A stretch of DNA of 64,000 nucleotides from Olivibacter sp036959255 (GCF_036959255.1 NZ_JAWMTI010000001.1:124001-188000); one strand, 5' to 3'; numbered from the stretch's first letter, positions 52,771-61,525 are shown. Program-made: numbers and translations. The notes: generated from the letters alone by a model not told the origin.

Positions 52771-53265
52771 TTAATATGTTTCGCTATCAGGAGGGATACC
52801 AAAATCGTAATCCCTTCGGTTACGATTTGAAGGTTTTGCAGATTTTCCTTTTTTACTTGATTTTTTAATCCAAGAAGTAACAGCATCTATCCCTTGAGCA
52901 AGGCGTTCTTTATTGAAGAAGCCTGCAGCTTGACTCGAAAGCAGTCCCATTAGAATGCGTTTGAAATAACCTGCCTTTCTAAAAAAAACACGATTAACAA
53001 GAAACGGTAAACCAATGCGCAGGCTTTTCGTTAACCAATCACCTTGGAAGGCACCTCCCTTTGTGCCTATATTACCAAAAAGGCTAGCTGTATTCGGAAG
53101 AAAAGAAAACATATTCTGAAAAAAATGTACAGGTTTATTTATCTTATCCTTCAGCAATCCAAATTGATGCTCCAAATACGCTTCCTGTTCCATTTTCATC
53201 GTTTTCAAGCGCGCAATCTCAGCCTGTAATTCCTCTATATTAGTTATTTTGTTCTTCATCGTCAT
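52771..53265 (-). CDS. Hypothetical coiled-coil-start protein of the YtxH/holin operon
   Basis: A 164-residue basic protein from the ATG at 53263-53265; MKNK two codons later is equally possible. The N-terminus forms a coiled coil (ITNIEELQAEIARLKTMKME, about 5-35). Hydrophobic helices follow (about 85-125, SLRIGLPFLVNRVFF, RILMGLLSSQAAGFF), then a Lys/Arg-rich, Ser-rich tail. I do not recognise a family. Its start overlaps the end of the holin-like gene by 26 bp, so the two are translationally coupled. Membrane association is likely. Confidence 0.72.
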   Translation of the reverse strand: MTMKNKITNIEELQAEIARLKTMKMEQEAYLEHQFGLLKDKINKPVHFFQNMFSFLPNTASLFGNIGTKGGAFQGDWLTKSLRIGLPFLVNRVFFRKAGYFKRILMGLLSSQAAGFFNKERLAQGIDAVTSWIKKSSKKGKSAKPSNRNRRDYDFGIPPDSETY

Positions 53266-53617
53266 CGTCTTTACGTAAACCAATAAAAATTTTGATAAAA
53301 AAATTGGCTATTCCCTTTTTGATTGCTTGCCTAAACATTGCTACCAGCAATATGAGTAAGATAAACACCAGTCCGGTGACGGCAAAACCCAATGCATAAC
53401 TATCCAAGAGTTCCCCAATAAAGAAAGCGAGCGCCATACTTAGATAGAATACCACAAAAAAGGCAAATAAGAAGCTGATAACGCTGACAGCAATTCCAGG
53501 AAGTATTTTGGAGATGCGTCCGACGAATTTTAAATAGGCTAAGTCAGTATAATTTTCGACATATTCCTTTAGCTTCTGAATAACACCTTTAATTGAAAAT
53601 GTATCTTTTTCTTCCAT
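53240..53617 (-). CDS. Phage-holin-superfamily (DUF1469/holin-X-like) membrane protein
   Basis: A 125-residue protein with two adjacent membrane hairpins (about 34-59, ILPGIAVSVISFLFAFFVVFYLSM split, and about 73-94, ALGFAVTGLVFILLILLVAMF). An amphipathic N-terminus (VIQKLKEYVENYTDLAYLKF) and an acidic tail (RKDDDDEEQNN) flank them. The layout matches the DUF1469/Actinobacterial holin-X group, which in spite of the name is a common housekeeping membrane protein and not phage-derived. It is the middle gene of the YtxH operon, 59 bp after ytxH. Confidence 0.82.
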   Translation of the reverse strand: MEEKDTFSIKGVIQKLKEYVENYTDLAYLKFVGRISKILPGIAVSVISFLFAFFVVFYLSMALAFFIGELLDSYALGFAVTGLVFILLILLVAMFRQAIKKGIANFFIKIFIGLRKDDDDEEQNN

Positions 53618-53676
53618 AGATTATGTTTTTCCATTATAGATGTCGTTTTAACATCTATAATGGATTTCATTTATAT

Positions 53677-53946
53677 TCACGCGTGCTCTTCTAAAGCTTC
53701 TTCTACGCTTGCTTCACCCTTATTTACTTTTGACTTGATAGTAGATACCACACGTTCTTTCAGATCATTAAACTGCTCCACTTGTTCCGCCGTGCGTTCC
53801 TTAATAGCATCGCCCAGATCTTTTAAGGAGTCGCTTAGCTTATCTCTGGTGTCAGAGCCTTTCTCAGGTGCGAATAAGATTCCCAAGGCTGCGCCTGCAG
53901 CTAAACCTGCTAGCAAAGCAGCTACTATTTTTCCATTATCATTCAT
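53677..53946 (-). CDS. YtxH-domain small membrane protein
   Basis: An 89-residue protein with a Gly/Ala-rich membrane helix at the N-terminus (GKIVAALLAGLAAGAALGIL, about 5-24), FAPEKGSDTRDKL, and a following charged helical stretch (LKDLGDAIKERTAEQVEQFN). This is the YtxH signature, also seen in general-stress proteins of other phyla. It is the first gene of the three-gene membrane operon and is preceded by a strong sigma-54 promoter candidate. A role in envelope stress is inferred. Confidence 0.88.
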   Translation of the reverse strand: MNDNGKIVAALLAGLAAGAALGILFAPEKGSDTRDKLSDSLKDLGDAIKERTAEQVEQFNDLKERVVSTIKSKVNKGEASVEEALEEHA

Positions 53947-54020
53947 GACTTTTAAAAAATTAAATGTTAATTAATCGTTGTAAGGCTACCTGAAGCGACC
54001 TTTTATATATACAATATACT

Positions 54021-54038
54021 AAGCAAACAGTTTGCCAA
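54021..54038 (-). promoter_or_regulatory. Sigma-54 (-24/-12) promoter before the YtxH operon
   Basis: Read on the minus strand, TTGGCAAACTGTTTGCTT fits the consensus TTGGCAnnnnnnTTGCT. The GG (plus strand 54035-54036) and GC (54023-54024) are exactly ten bases apart. The start codon of the YtxH gene lies about 75 bp downstream. A TGACA sits 10 bases upstream of TTGGCA, just inside the end of the preceding gene. Confidence 0.65.
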
Positions 54039-54043
54039 CAATC

Positions 54044-55087
54044 TCAATTGTCATCATTTTTTTTCCTTAAACGCATTTCTGCCAGTTTATTTGTTTCATA
54101 GATCTTTACGGTAATCAAGAAATACGAGAGAAGTAATGGCCCAAAAACAAGCCCCATAATGCCGAACATTGGAATGCCAATAATAACCCCGATAATGGTT
54201 ATAATGGGATGTATATCTCCTACCCGTTTTGCGATCACCAAGCGTAGTACATTATCGATATTCGACACCAAAAGCAATCCCCATAGCAACATGCCAATCG
54301 CATTGAAGGTATCCCCATCAATAAATTTAATGATACAGGCGGGGATAAAGACCATTGGGGCACCTACCACCGGTATAAAAGATAAAATAACACAGATCAC
54401 GCCCCAAAACAGTGGGTCAGCGAAATCAAACATCCAATACCCCAAAGCAACGGCGCTCCCCTGTATCAAGGCAATCAATCCCTGCCCAAGAACATTCGAA
54501 TAGGTGATATTCCTTAGTTCAACACCAAAACGAACCGCATTTTCATCCGAAAATGGAGAATAACGTAAAACGCCCTTCTCAAACGCTCTACAGCTCACAA
54601 ACAAAAAGTATAGCAGGAAATACATAACGGAAATATCGAGCAGGATATTTGCCGCACCACTTAGAATAGAGGTCATGAGATTCCCCGCGTAGGTCAATCC
54701 TTTCTGTAAGTTATTGGTTATCAAATCAGGTTGTTGCAATTTATCGCCTAAGAAGCTATTGATTTCGTCGATTACCCGCTGAATTTTTTCAGGGTGTCTC
54801 GTCAATTCAATGACCCGTTTAGCAATCATATTAATTAAACCGTAAAAAGGGAAGACGATAATAAAGAAAGAAGCGACGATGATCAGTATGGCTGAAATTG
54901 ATTTACGCCACTTCAGTCGTTCCGTCAAGAATAAATTTAGCGGCCTAAAGATTGTATACATAATCATTGTTGCCAGCAATGCACCGAAAATACCGCGCAA
55001 AGAATATAAAATAAATAAACCTAGCGCAAGAATAATCAGTAAGGTGATATTATTTCGCTGTTTCTGATCAAACAAATCCAAAGACAT
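54044..55087 (-). CDS. AI-2E family transporter
   Basis: A 347-residue polytopic membrane protein with about eight hydrophobic segments in the pattern of the AI-2E (YdiK/PerM) family: LLIILALGLFILYSLRGIFG at the start, LLIDS-type central region with VMYFLLYFLFVSC, and the conserved carboxy-terminal block GDIHPIITIIGVIIGIPMFG followed by LVFGPLLLSYFLI. Members export or exchange small solutes; few act on autoinducer-2. It is upstream of the YtxH operon on the same strand but a sigma-54 promoter separates them. Confidence 0.9.
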   Translation of the reverse strand: MSLDLFDQKQRNNITLLIILALGLFILYSLRGIFGALLATMIMYTIFRPLNLFLTERLKWRKSISAILIIVASFFIIVFPFYGLINMIAKRVIELTRHPEKIQRVIDEINSFLGDKLQQPDLITNNLQKGLTYAGNLMTSILSGAANILLDISVMYFLLYFLFVSCRAFEKGVLRYSPFSDENAVRFGVELRNITYSNVLGQGLIALIQGSAVALGYWMFDFADPLFWGVICVILSFIPVVGAPMVFIPACIIKFIDGDTFNAIGMLLWGLLLVSNIDNVLRLVIAKRVGDIHPIITIIGVIIGIPMFGIMGLVFGPLLLSYFLITVKIYETNKLAEMRLRKKNDDN

Positions 55088-55147
55088 GCTTTTTTAATTC
55101 AAAAGTAAAAATAGAACCTGAGGAATCGGGTGTGCTCCTTGATGCCT

Positions 55148-55933
55148 TTATTTTTCCCTAGAAAATTCAGGTTGTCGCCTTTCAAGAAATGCAGAAACCC
55201 CCTCTTTGAAATCGGCTGTTCCAAAGCATTTCGCAAATTCATCGATTTCAATATTAAAACCTTGTTCGCCCGCAACAAGGGCGGCGTTAATCGCACGAAT
55301 AGCTGCGGCCACAGCACGTGGAGAACGCTTTGCAATATCGTTAATAATTTCTTCCGATTTGCTAATCACTTCATCTGCCGGTACCACATGATTTACTAAG
55401 CCCATCTGCAAAGCCTTCTCCGCATTAATCATATTACCCGTTAATATTAATTCCATCGCGTTTCCCCTACCAACCAATTGTGTTAAACGCTGCGTTCCTC
55501 CATACCCCGGAATAAGACCGAGTGATACTTCAGGCAACCCCATTCGAGCTGTATGACTTGCAATGCGTATGTGACAAGCCATTGCGATCTCGAGTCCTCC
55601 ACCTAAAGCGAATCCATTAATAGCCGCAATAATTGGCTTTTCTGCTTGATGAATCAAGTTAAAAACCTCCGCTTGCCCGCTCCTTGCCAAGTCCCCTCCC
55701 TGTTCTTGGTCAAAATTGGCAAATTCACTAATATCAGCTCCTGCAACAAAAGCCTTTTCGCCCGCACCTGTTATAACGACCCCCATAATCTTTCCATCCT
55801 TCAAGCCTGCTTCAATCGCTTGATTTAATTCCTTCAGCGTGTCTCTGTTCAATGCATTAAGTTTCTGCTCACGATTAATGGTTATCCTTAGAATTCCATC
55901 TTCAACCGTTGTTAACAAATATTGATATGCCAT
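55148..55933 (-). CDS. Enoyl-CoA hydratase/isomerase family protein
   Basis: A 261-residue crotonase-family protein starting at the ATG 55931-55933 (MAYQYLLTTVEDG); an upstream in-frame start would only add unrelated residues. Both catalytic Glu residues of hydratases are visible, in GFALGGGLEIAMACHI and GLPEVSLGLIPGYGGTQRL, along with GAGEKAFVAGADISEF for CoA binding. It should hydrate trans-2-enoyl-CoA in fatty acid or amino acid breakdown. It stands alone, so the pathway cannot be named. Confidence 0.93.
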   Translation of the reverse strand: MAYQYLLTTVEDGILRITINREQKLNALNRDTLKELNQAIEAGLKDGKIMGVVITGAGEKAFVAGADISEFANFDQEQGGDLARSGQAEVFNLIHQAEKPIIAAINGFALGGGLEIAMACHIRIASHTARMGLPEVSLGLIPGYGGTQRLTQLVGRGNAMELILTGNMINAEKALQMGLVNHVVPADEVISKSEEIINDIAKRSPRAVAAAIRAINAALVAGEQGFNIEIDEFAKCFGTADFKEGVSAFLERRQPEFSREK

Positions 55934-56121
55934 ATGACGTCTTAATTTATATCCAAACAATCAAACTGACGAATGTTTTTAAAATTCGATAAATATAAAA
56001 CCTACTTGTCTGTTTTATGCATAAAGATACTGTTTTCAATCTTTTCTTAGCAGTACGTTATCAAATTGTCAGAATAGTTAAATTATTTCTTACAACTATC
56101 TAACTTTAAAATTATTTATTC

Positions 56122-56129
56122 TATTTTTG
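56122..56129 (+). promoter_or_regulatory. Bacteroidota -7 promoter element before the L,D-transpeptidase gene
   Basis: TATTTTTG matches TAnnTTTG and lies 84 bp before the start codon. A TTTA at the -33 distance is a weak partner. Confidence 0.35.
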
Positions 56130-56213
56130 TAACACAATAAATTTGGACAATGATCGTTTTCAAGAAAACATCTTTTGTTCCCTAACTTGCAAAAGAGAAA
56201 AGTGGAGAGATAT

Positions 56214-57056
56214 ATGAAGTTGAGAAAGAGCATTTTAGTGCCCAGTGTTATTTTTTTGTTTTTAGCAATCATTATTAGCATCAGCTGGCGTTCCATTCAT
56301 TCAACTAGACCTACAAGTGATAACGTTTCTGATGCAAAAAAGAAAATCAAGCACAGTTCCCTGTTATCCTATAAGTTTGAATCTGTTTACGAGCATATTC
56401 AGCAACTAGCACCTACCCTAGATAGTACCGTATTCAAGCAAGCATACGTTGGTTATTTAAATTTAAGAGAACAGGGAAAAACTGATTCCCCGATTTTGAC
56501 AATAGCGGACCTCAGTGTACACAGCAGTAAACCACGCTTGTGGATTATTGACTTAGAGCGTGACAGCGTGCTTCTCAACACCTTTGTTGCACACGGTCGT
56601 GGCAGCGGCATACAAGAGGCCAATCTATTCTCCAATCGCCCTAATTCAAACCAGAGCAGTTTAGGATTTTATTTAACGGGAGAAACCTATCAGGGGAAGC
56701 ATGGCCGATCATTAAAGTTAGACGGTTTAGACCAAGGGTTCAACACAAATGCCCGAGTACGGGGTATCGTGCTTCATGGTGCTTGGTACGTGGGGGCAAA
56801 CATATTAAAAGGCCAGGATCGTATGGGTGTTAGCCAAGGTTGCCCGGCCGTGGCCGAACCTTTAAAGAATAAGATTATTGATCTTATCAAAAACAAATCG
56901 GTGCTCTATATTTATGGTAAATCAAAAAATTATCAGTCGGCCTATCTAAATGAGCAAGCAGCAACACAAAGTCTGATGGCAGCCACCATGGATGCGGATG
57001 AATCGTCGGAAAATCCCGATTCCATGTCAGTAGCTGAAGCAGGAAATTTACTTTAA
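56214..57056 (+). CDS. Murein L,D-transpeptidase catalytic-domain protein (YkuD_2 type)
   Basis: A 280-residue protein from the ATG at 56214, preceded by a good ribosome site (GGAGAGATAT); an in-frame TTG upstream was rejected. It has an N-terminal membrane anchor (about 7-25, ILVPSVIFLFLAIIISISW) and a periplasmic domain with WIIDLERDSVLLNTFVAHGRGSG, GIVLHGAWYVGANI and the catalytic segment RMGVSQGCPAVAEPLK with Cys (about 214). This YkuD_2 type is thought to cross-link or trim peptidoglycan. Its last 9 bases overlap the end of a second L,D-transpeptidase gene on the opposite strand. Confidence 0.88.
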   Translation: MKLRKSILVPSVIFLFLAIIISISWRSIHSTRPTSDNVSDAKKKIKHSSLLSYKFESVYEHIQQLAPTLDSTVFKQAYVGYLNLREQGKTDSPILTIADLSVHSSKPRLWIIDLERDSVLLNTFVAHGRGSGIQEANLFSNRPNSNQSSLGFYLTGETYQGKHGRSLKLDGLDQGFNTNARVRGIVLHGAWYVGANILKGQDRMGVSQGCPAVAEPLKNKIIDLIKNKSVLYIYGKSKNYQSAYLNEQAATQSLMAATMDADESSENPDSMSVAEAGNLL

Positions 57057-58472
57057 CTGTCGATACAAAACGGAGTCCAGTTTATACACATCTGGATAGA
57101 ACTTTAAGGACATGCTGCTATCTACTTTACAAGTGACATAATCCAATACAACAGGAATTTGAGGTTTAAGACCAATTGTTTTAGCAGTCGGTTCATCACT
57201 CGACATTTCTTCCTTAATCAGTTCATATTTATCGCCCTCACCAAATAAAGCATACGCTAAATCCAATGGCTTTTCCACCCTTACACAACCATGGCTAGCA
57301 GCACGCATTACCCTACTAAATCCTGCTTTTGCCGGTGTATCATGTAAATAGACGCTGCTTCCATTTTTAAATAAAAACTTAATGAGTCCAAGTGAATTTG
57401 TATTTCCAGGTTGCTGTTTAAAACTGTAAGGCAAATTTTCTTCATTATAGACGCTCCAGTCAATGGTGTCCGGATTTACAATCTTGACACCCCTTCTATA
57501 AACGTCCATTCCATGATTTGCCAGGTAATACTTATCGGCCTTAGCCTGTACCAATATTTCCTTTTTTGCGATACTAGAAGGTATATTCCAAATCGGATTT
57601 ACTTGTACACTATGAATCTTACTTAATAGCATCGGTGTTTCATGCCCATCGGCCTTTCCCACAACCACCTTCATTTGACTGCTAACATCTCCATTTCGGA
57701 TAATATATAACTGATAGGCCGGGATATTCACATATACAAAATGCGTACTATCAACCGTATACTTCCAGCGCAAACGTTCCATATTTGCAATCAATGTTAT
57801 CCTTTTTGCTTCGTTGTCCTCTTCGGCTAATGCCTGTTGCAACACCCTGTATGCATTGCCCTTGGGTTGTATACTATCCAGGTAATCGCTCAAATTTTTT
57901 GCGTTCAATATCCTATCGAAAGATGTGCTATCGGGACGATCAACAGGAATGTAATAACGTGGCAGCACCTTTCTTGGATTTGTCATTCCATATTCTAGCG
58001 CAAAACCATAACGCGTAAGCGCCTCGGCAGCCAGTAACTCTGCACGTACAATATGCTCATAGGCCTGATGAATCGTGCTCGTTTCCTTTTGGTTCGTCAA
58101 CTGAACAAGGGCCTTATACAAAGGCTCCACTTGATAGGACTTAGCTGAAAGACCATGTTCATCGGCATTTCTCAAATAATCTATTAATCGGAAAAGCGAC
58201 GAATCAGCATAGAACTTGCTGATTAATACCGGTTCAAAATCCGCCTTCGTATAAAAGCGATTCAAATATTTTGGATTCTTAAATGTTGCTGCGCTTGTCG
58301 TTAAATAATGTTCAAAATAAGCATGCAACGAATCTGCATTGACTTCTTTGTATACTTTATTTTTAGTTTGTTTAAACAGCATATCACCAATTGGCGAACC
58401 TGATCGCGTACAAGCAGCCAATAGTGTAATCAAGAAAATACAAGCAAGTTGTTGGGGTAATGTTTTACGCAT
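57048..58472 (-). CDS. L,D-transpeptidase of the YcbB (LdtD) type, lipoprotein
   Basis: A 474-residue lipoprotein from the ATG at 58470-58472, giving signal and lipobox LLAAC. An N-terminal scaffold region (about 50-245, with ALTRYGFALEYGMTNPRK) precedes the YkuD catalytic domain (about 250-440) ending in the motif MRAASHGCVRVEKPLDLAYAL with the catalytic Cys. Such enzymes make 3-3 cross-links in peptidoglycan and are the targets of carbapenems. It overlaps the convergent YkuD_2 gene by 9 bp. The following gene upstream on its strand is gldH, 51 bp away. Confidence 0.92.
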   Translation of the reverse strand: MRKTLPQQLACIFLITLLAACTRSGSPIGDMLFKQTKNKVYKEVNADSLHAYFEHYLTTSAATFKNPKYLNRFYTKADFEPVLISKFYADSSLFRLIDYLRNADEHGLSAKSYQVEPLYKALVQLTNQKETSTIHQAYEHIVRAELLAAEALTRYGFALEYGMTNPRKVLPRYYIPVDRPDSTSFDRILNAKNLSDYLDSIQPKGNAYRVLQQALAEEDNEAKRITLIANMERLRWKYTVDSTHFVYVNIPAYQLYIIRNGDVSSQMKVVVGKADGHETPMLLSKIHSVQVNPIWNIPSSIAKKEILVQAKADKYYLANHGMDVYRRGVKIVNPDTIDWSVYNEENLPYSFKQQPGNTNSLGLIKFLFKNGSSVYLHDTPAKAGFSRVMRAASHGCVRVEKPLDLAYALFGEGDKYELIKEEMSSDEPTAKTIGLKPQIPVVLDYVTCKVDSSMSLKFYPDVYKLDSVLYRQLK

Positions 58473-58523
58473 AGAAAATCTTTGGCTTTTCCGCCTTGGT
58501 TGATAAGGCATAAACCATGCCGA

Positions 58524-59009
58524 TTATTTCGCAATGTTTTCCGGGATCACACAAATTCCCACATCGCTAACCCCCTTCAAAGGGCTATCCCGCATATTTT
58601 GTTCAATTTTAAAGTAGTATGTCCCGGTATCGGGAAAATGATAATTAGTATTATATGCAATCTGATAACTATACAGACTTCCAATACCCTTACCCAACCA
58701 ACGGCCGTCTTTGTCAGCCATCTTCAATTCTACACGTTTACTATTCGATTCGCCTTTTGCATTTCTTTGATGCACTAAAACAAATAAATTTGCGTATCGA
58801 TAATCCGTCGTCAATCGTACATTCATTTTTAATCGATAGGGTACCTTATTATCTTTTACATCAACTTTGAATTCCGGGTTAAACGCATAATTCCATGCTT
58901 GATTAGGTACCGGCCTAAATTCATCTATAAGTGCACTACGATTACATGAGAGCAGGCAAAACACCGCTATAACACCTATGGCCGTGTAGACTTTAGGATT
59001 TTTCACCAT
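58524..59009 (-). CDS. gldH: GldH-family gliding-motility lipoprotein
   Basis: A 161-residue lipoprotein from the ATG at 59007-59009, with lipobox LLSC. It contains PNQAWNYAFNPEFKVDV, YRYANLFVLVHQRN and the C-terminal block YHFPDTGTYYFKIEQNMRD typical of GldH. In flavobacteria GldH is needed for gliding and associated secretion, while non-gliding relatives keep it too. A longer in-frame start exists inside ricT but gives a poor signal. Its start overlaps the end of ricT by 17 bp. Confidence 0.88.
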   Translation of the reverse strand: MVKNPKVYTAIGVIAVFCLLSCNRSALIDEFRPVPNQAWNYAFNPEFKVDVKDNKVPYRLKMNVRLTTDYRYANLFVLVHQRNAKGESNSKRVELKMADKDGRWLGKGIGSLYSYQIAYNTNYHFPDTGTYYFKIEQNMRDSPLKGVSDVGICVIPENIAK

Positions 59010-60372
59010 TTGCAGCACCTCCGTCCTTATTCGTCTTTTTGCCCCTGTATCGTCTGCGGCTATTTTTCGCTTTTTGGCCATTACTATCCGTCTTTACGAT
59101 CTCCTTATCGCCCGCTACATTTTCAGTTGAAAGCTTACTCTCCTTTTTCTGAGAAACTGTTGCTTTTTGCTGTTGCCTTTGTCCTGCATTCGACGTCTGT
59201 TCCGCTCCCATCGGCCTATCAGCGGTCTGTTGCTTATTTTTATTTCTTTTTTTTGAGGGACGCTTTTTCTTTTTGCCTTTTTCGTCTAAACGTGTTAGAC
59301 TGTCTTGCCCCACTACATTTTCATAGTCATAGGTAATGGGTTTGGCAACAACAACCTCTTCCTTGATTTCCACAAGATCATCTGGCCTAATGCCTTCTTT
59401 ATTTCCTTCTGCTATTACCCGTACCTGTTCAATTTCGAGTGGGATCCAGTTTTCATCCTCCGGAAAAGAAAACCACATTAATCGTCTAAATATGTCCGTT
59501 TTCTGCAAGCGCGCGGTCCCTCTTTTCGTCTCTAAACGGTCAATATCATTTGGAATATCTTTCAGGGCATCCATATAGGTATCCAGTTCGTAATTGAGGC
59601 AGCACTTAAGTTTTCCACATTGTCCTGCTAGTTTCAGCGTATTCAAGGACAGGTTCTGATACCTTGCTGCAGCGGTTGAAACCGTCTTAAAGTCGGTAAG
59701 CCAAGTGGAACAACATAGTTCCCTTCCACAAGAACCGATACCTCCTAAGCGGCTGGCCTCTTGTCGCATTCCGATCTGCCGCATTTCGATGCGGATGCGA
59801 AAGGCTTCCGCCATCTTTTTTATGAGTTCCCGAAAGTCGACGCGCCCTTCTGCTGTATAATAAAAGGTCGCTTTCGTCTTATCTCCCTGATAATCCACAT
59901 CGCTTAACTTCATGGACAGTCCCAGATCCAAGGCCAATTTTCGTGCACGATGCATGGTTTCCCATTCCAAATCTTTGGCAGCCTGATACTTATCCATATC
60001 ATTACCGGTGGCTTTACGAAAAATTTTGCGCTCAACACTTGCCGGATCGACCTTATTCTTCTTCAACTGCAAACGAACTAACTCACCGGTGAGTGAGATG
60101 AAACCAATATCATAACCACCCGTAGCCGTTTCTACAGCAACAGGTTCACCCATTTCGAGATAGAGGTTGTCCTGATTGATATAAAAATCTTTCCTTGACC
60201 CTTTGAACCTTACCTCTACGATATTAAACGGTATATAATTTGTTGGCATATCCATGTGGCTTAGCCAATCGTACACATCCAATTTATTGCATCCATTTGT
60301 CATGCATGAACCGTTGCTTTGGCAACCTGCAGGGGCACAACCTCCTCCGGATGAACAATTATCACATCCCAT
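58993..60372 (-). CDS. ricT: RicT-like protein (PSP1 C-terminal domain) with Cys-rich head and basic tail
   Basis: A 459-residue protein whose core matches the RicT/YaaT family. The PSP1 domain (about 60-160) is followed by GGIGSCGRELCCSTWLTDFK and CGKLKCCLNYELDTYMDALK (about 190-275), which supply Cys residues for iron-sulfur clusters. Before it lies a short Cys-rich head with six Cys in the first 28 residues (C3, C6, C12, C17, C23, C28). After it comes a Lys/Arg/Gln-rich tail (about 355-459). In Bacillus, RicT forms a complex with RicA and RicF that affects RNA processing; these partners are not seen here. The 3' end overlaps gldH. Confidence 0.88.
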   Translation of the reverse strand: MGCDNCSSGGGCAPAGCQSNGSCMTNGCNKLDVYDWLSHMDMPTNYIPFNIVEVRFKGSRKDFYINQDNLYLEMGEPVAVETATGGYDIGFISLTGELVRLQLKKNKVDPASVERKIFRKATGNDMDKYQAAKDLEWETMHRARKLALDLGLSMKLSDVDYQGDKTKATFYYTAEGRVDFRELIKKMAEAFRIRIEMRQIGMRQEASRLGGIGSCGRELCCSTWLTDFKTVSTAAARYQNLSLNTLKLAGQCGKLKCCLNYELDTYMDALKDIPNDIDRLETKRGTARLQKTDIFRRLMWFSFPEDENWIPLEIEQVRVIAEGNKEGIRPDDLVEIKEEVVVAKPITYDYENVVGQDSLTRLDEKGKKKKRPSKKRNKNKQQTADRPMGAEQTSNAGQRQQQKATVSQKKESKLSTENVAGDKEIVKTDSNGQKAKNSRRRYRGKKTNKDGGAANGEKS

Positions 60373-60409
60373 ATTTCTATATATTGAGTCCCGTTTATCA
60401 CGGGAGCGT

Positions 60410-61525
60410 TTAGCGTTTAAATAATAAAACTAATTGCAAAGATACATCTAAAAATAAGATTTTAGGATTTGCATTGCGTTCCACATAATAACTCGTTTTT
60501 TCAAATATACCGATACAAGCTTCCAATTGTGCTGTTTCGTAAAGCGGGCTGAACTTTTCAACAAAAGACATTTCCGCGTCAGGGAGGTGCACCAACGCTC
60601 CTACTCCCTCTTTAAATAATACGACATCGCGCATCATTTGAATAGCGTAAAGTAAGAAACTTTTTTGGTTTTCGCGTCCAAGCTTTGACAAATCTTCTTC
60701 CACCAAACGCATAAGATCAAGTATTCGAGCGCCAAAACAGAAACGCAACCATTGCACAAAGAGCTTAAAATACCCCCCACTTTGATCATCCGACAAAAGA
60801 GAAAGTGCCTGCTGTACATTCCCTTCGCTGATATAAGCCAGCTGTGTCGCTTTCTCTTGCGGCACCCCCTTCTCTTGCATCAAAAAACCTGCTAAACTCG
60901 CTTTATCAAGCGCATTTACTTTTACCAATTGCGTCCTAGATATGATAGTATTAAGCAACTGATCCTGATTCTGCGTCACCAATAAGAATAAGGTTTTCTC
61001 AGGTGGTTCCTCAATTAACTTCAACAGGGTATTTCCTTCCTTATCCAAAAACTCAGGCAACCACATAATCAGCACCTTGTAGGGGGCTTCAAACGCTTTT
61101 AGACTTAATTTCTGAATAATATGATGGCATTCAGCAATGTTGATATTCGCTTGTTTGTTACCTGCATCGAGGCTGTTCCTCCAGGTCTCAAGATTGAGAT
61201 AAGGGTTTTTCAGAAAGCTGTTCCGCCACTGATCGATGAAAGTGCTGGCGGTATCTTCTTTGTGTGACGCAAAAAAAGGATAGGAAAAGTGCAAATCTGG
61301 ATGGATAATTTTTGCATACTTCCTACAAGAACTGCAACTTCCACAGCTATCGTTTTCCTGCTTATTTTCACAATTGATATACTGCGCATAAGCGACAGCT
61401 AGCGGTAAACTTCCGCTTCCTTCCGGGCCTAAAAAAAGTTGCGCATGACTTATTCTATTTTCCTTTATCGTGTTGATCAAGTGCGCCTTTACTTTTTCCT
61501 GTCCTATTATATCTTTAAACTGCAT
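60410..61525 (-). CDS. holB: DNA polymerase III delta' subunit
   Basis: A 371-residue clamp-loader subunit. It begins MQFKDIIGQEKVKAHL, has a glycine-rich loop LGPEGSGSLPLAVAYAQ in place of a strict Walker A (as expected for the ATP-inactive delta' subunit), a zinc-binding Cys set in CENKQENDSCGSCSSCRK, and KVLIMWLPEFLDKEGNTLLK with RTQLVKVNALD. It helps load the sliding clamp on DNA during replication. The gene is divergent from ruvX and ends 37 bp before ricT. The identification is secure. Confidence 0.92.
   Translation of the reverse strand: MQFKDIIGQEKVKAHLINTIKENRISHAQLFLGPEGSGSLPLAVAYAQYINCENKQENDSCGSCSSCRKYAKIIHPDLHFSYPFFASHKEDTASTFIDQWRNSFLKNPYLNLETWRNSLDAGNKQANINIAECHHIIQKLSLKAFEAPYKVLIMWLPEFLDKEGNTLLKLIEEPPEKTLFLLVTQNQDQLLNTIISRTQLVKVNALDKASLAGFLMQEKGVPQEKATQLAYISEGNVQQALSLLSDDQSGGYFKLFVQWLRFCFGARILDLMRLVEEDLSKLGRENQKSFLLYAIQMMRDVVLFKEGVGALVHLPDAEMSFVEKFSPLYETAQLEACIGIFEKTSYYVERNANPKILFLDVSLQLVLLFKR

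Noticed and set aside
53240..53617. Prophage remnant suggested by a holin-like protein
   Set aside because: DUF1469/holin-X proteins are common chromosomal membrane proteins; no lysin, portal, tail or integrase gene is nearby.
54044..55087. Autoinducer-2 exporter function
   Set aside because: The family name derives from one member; most homologues transport other solutes and there is no luxS in the window.
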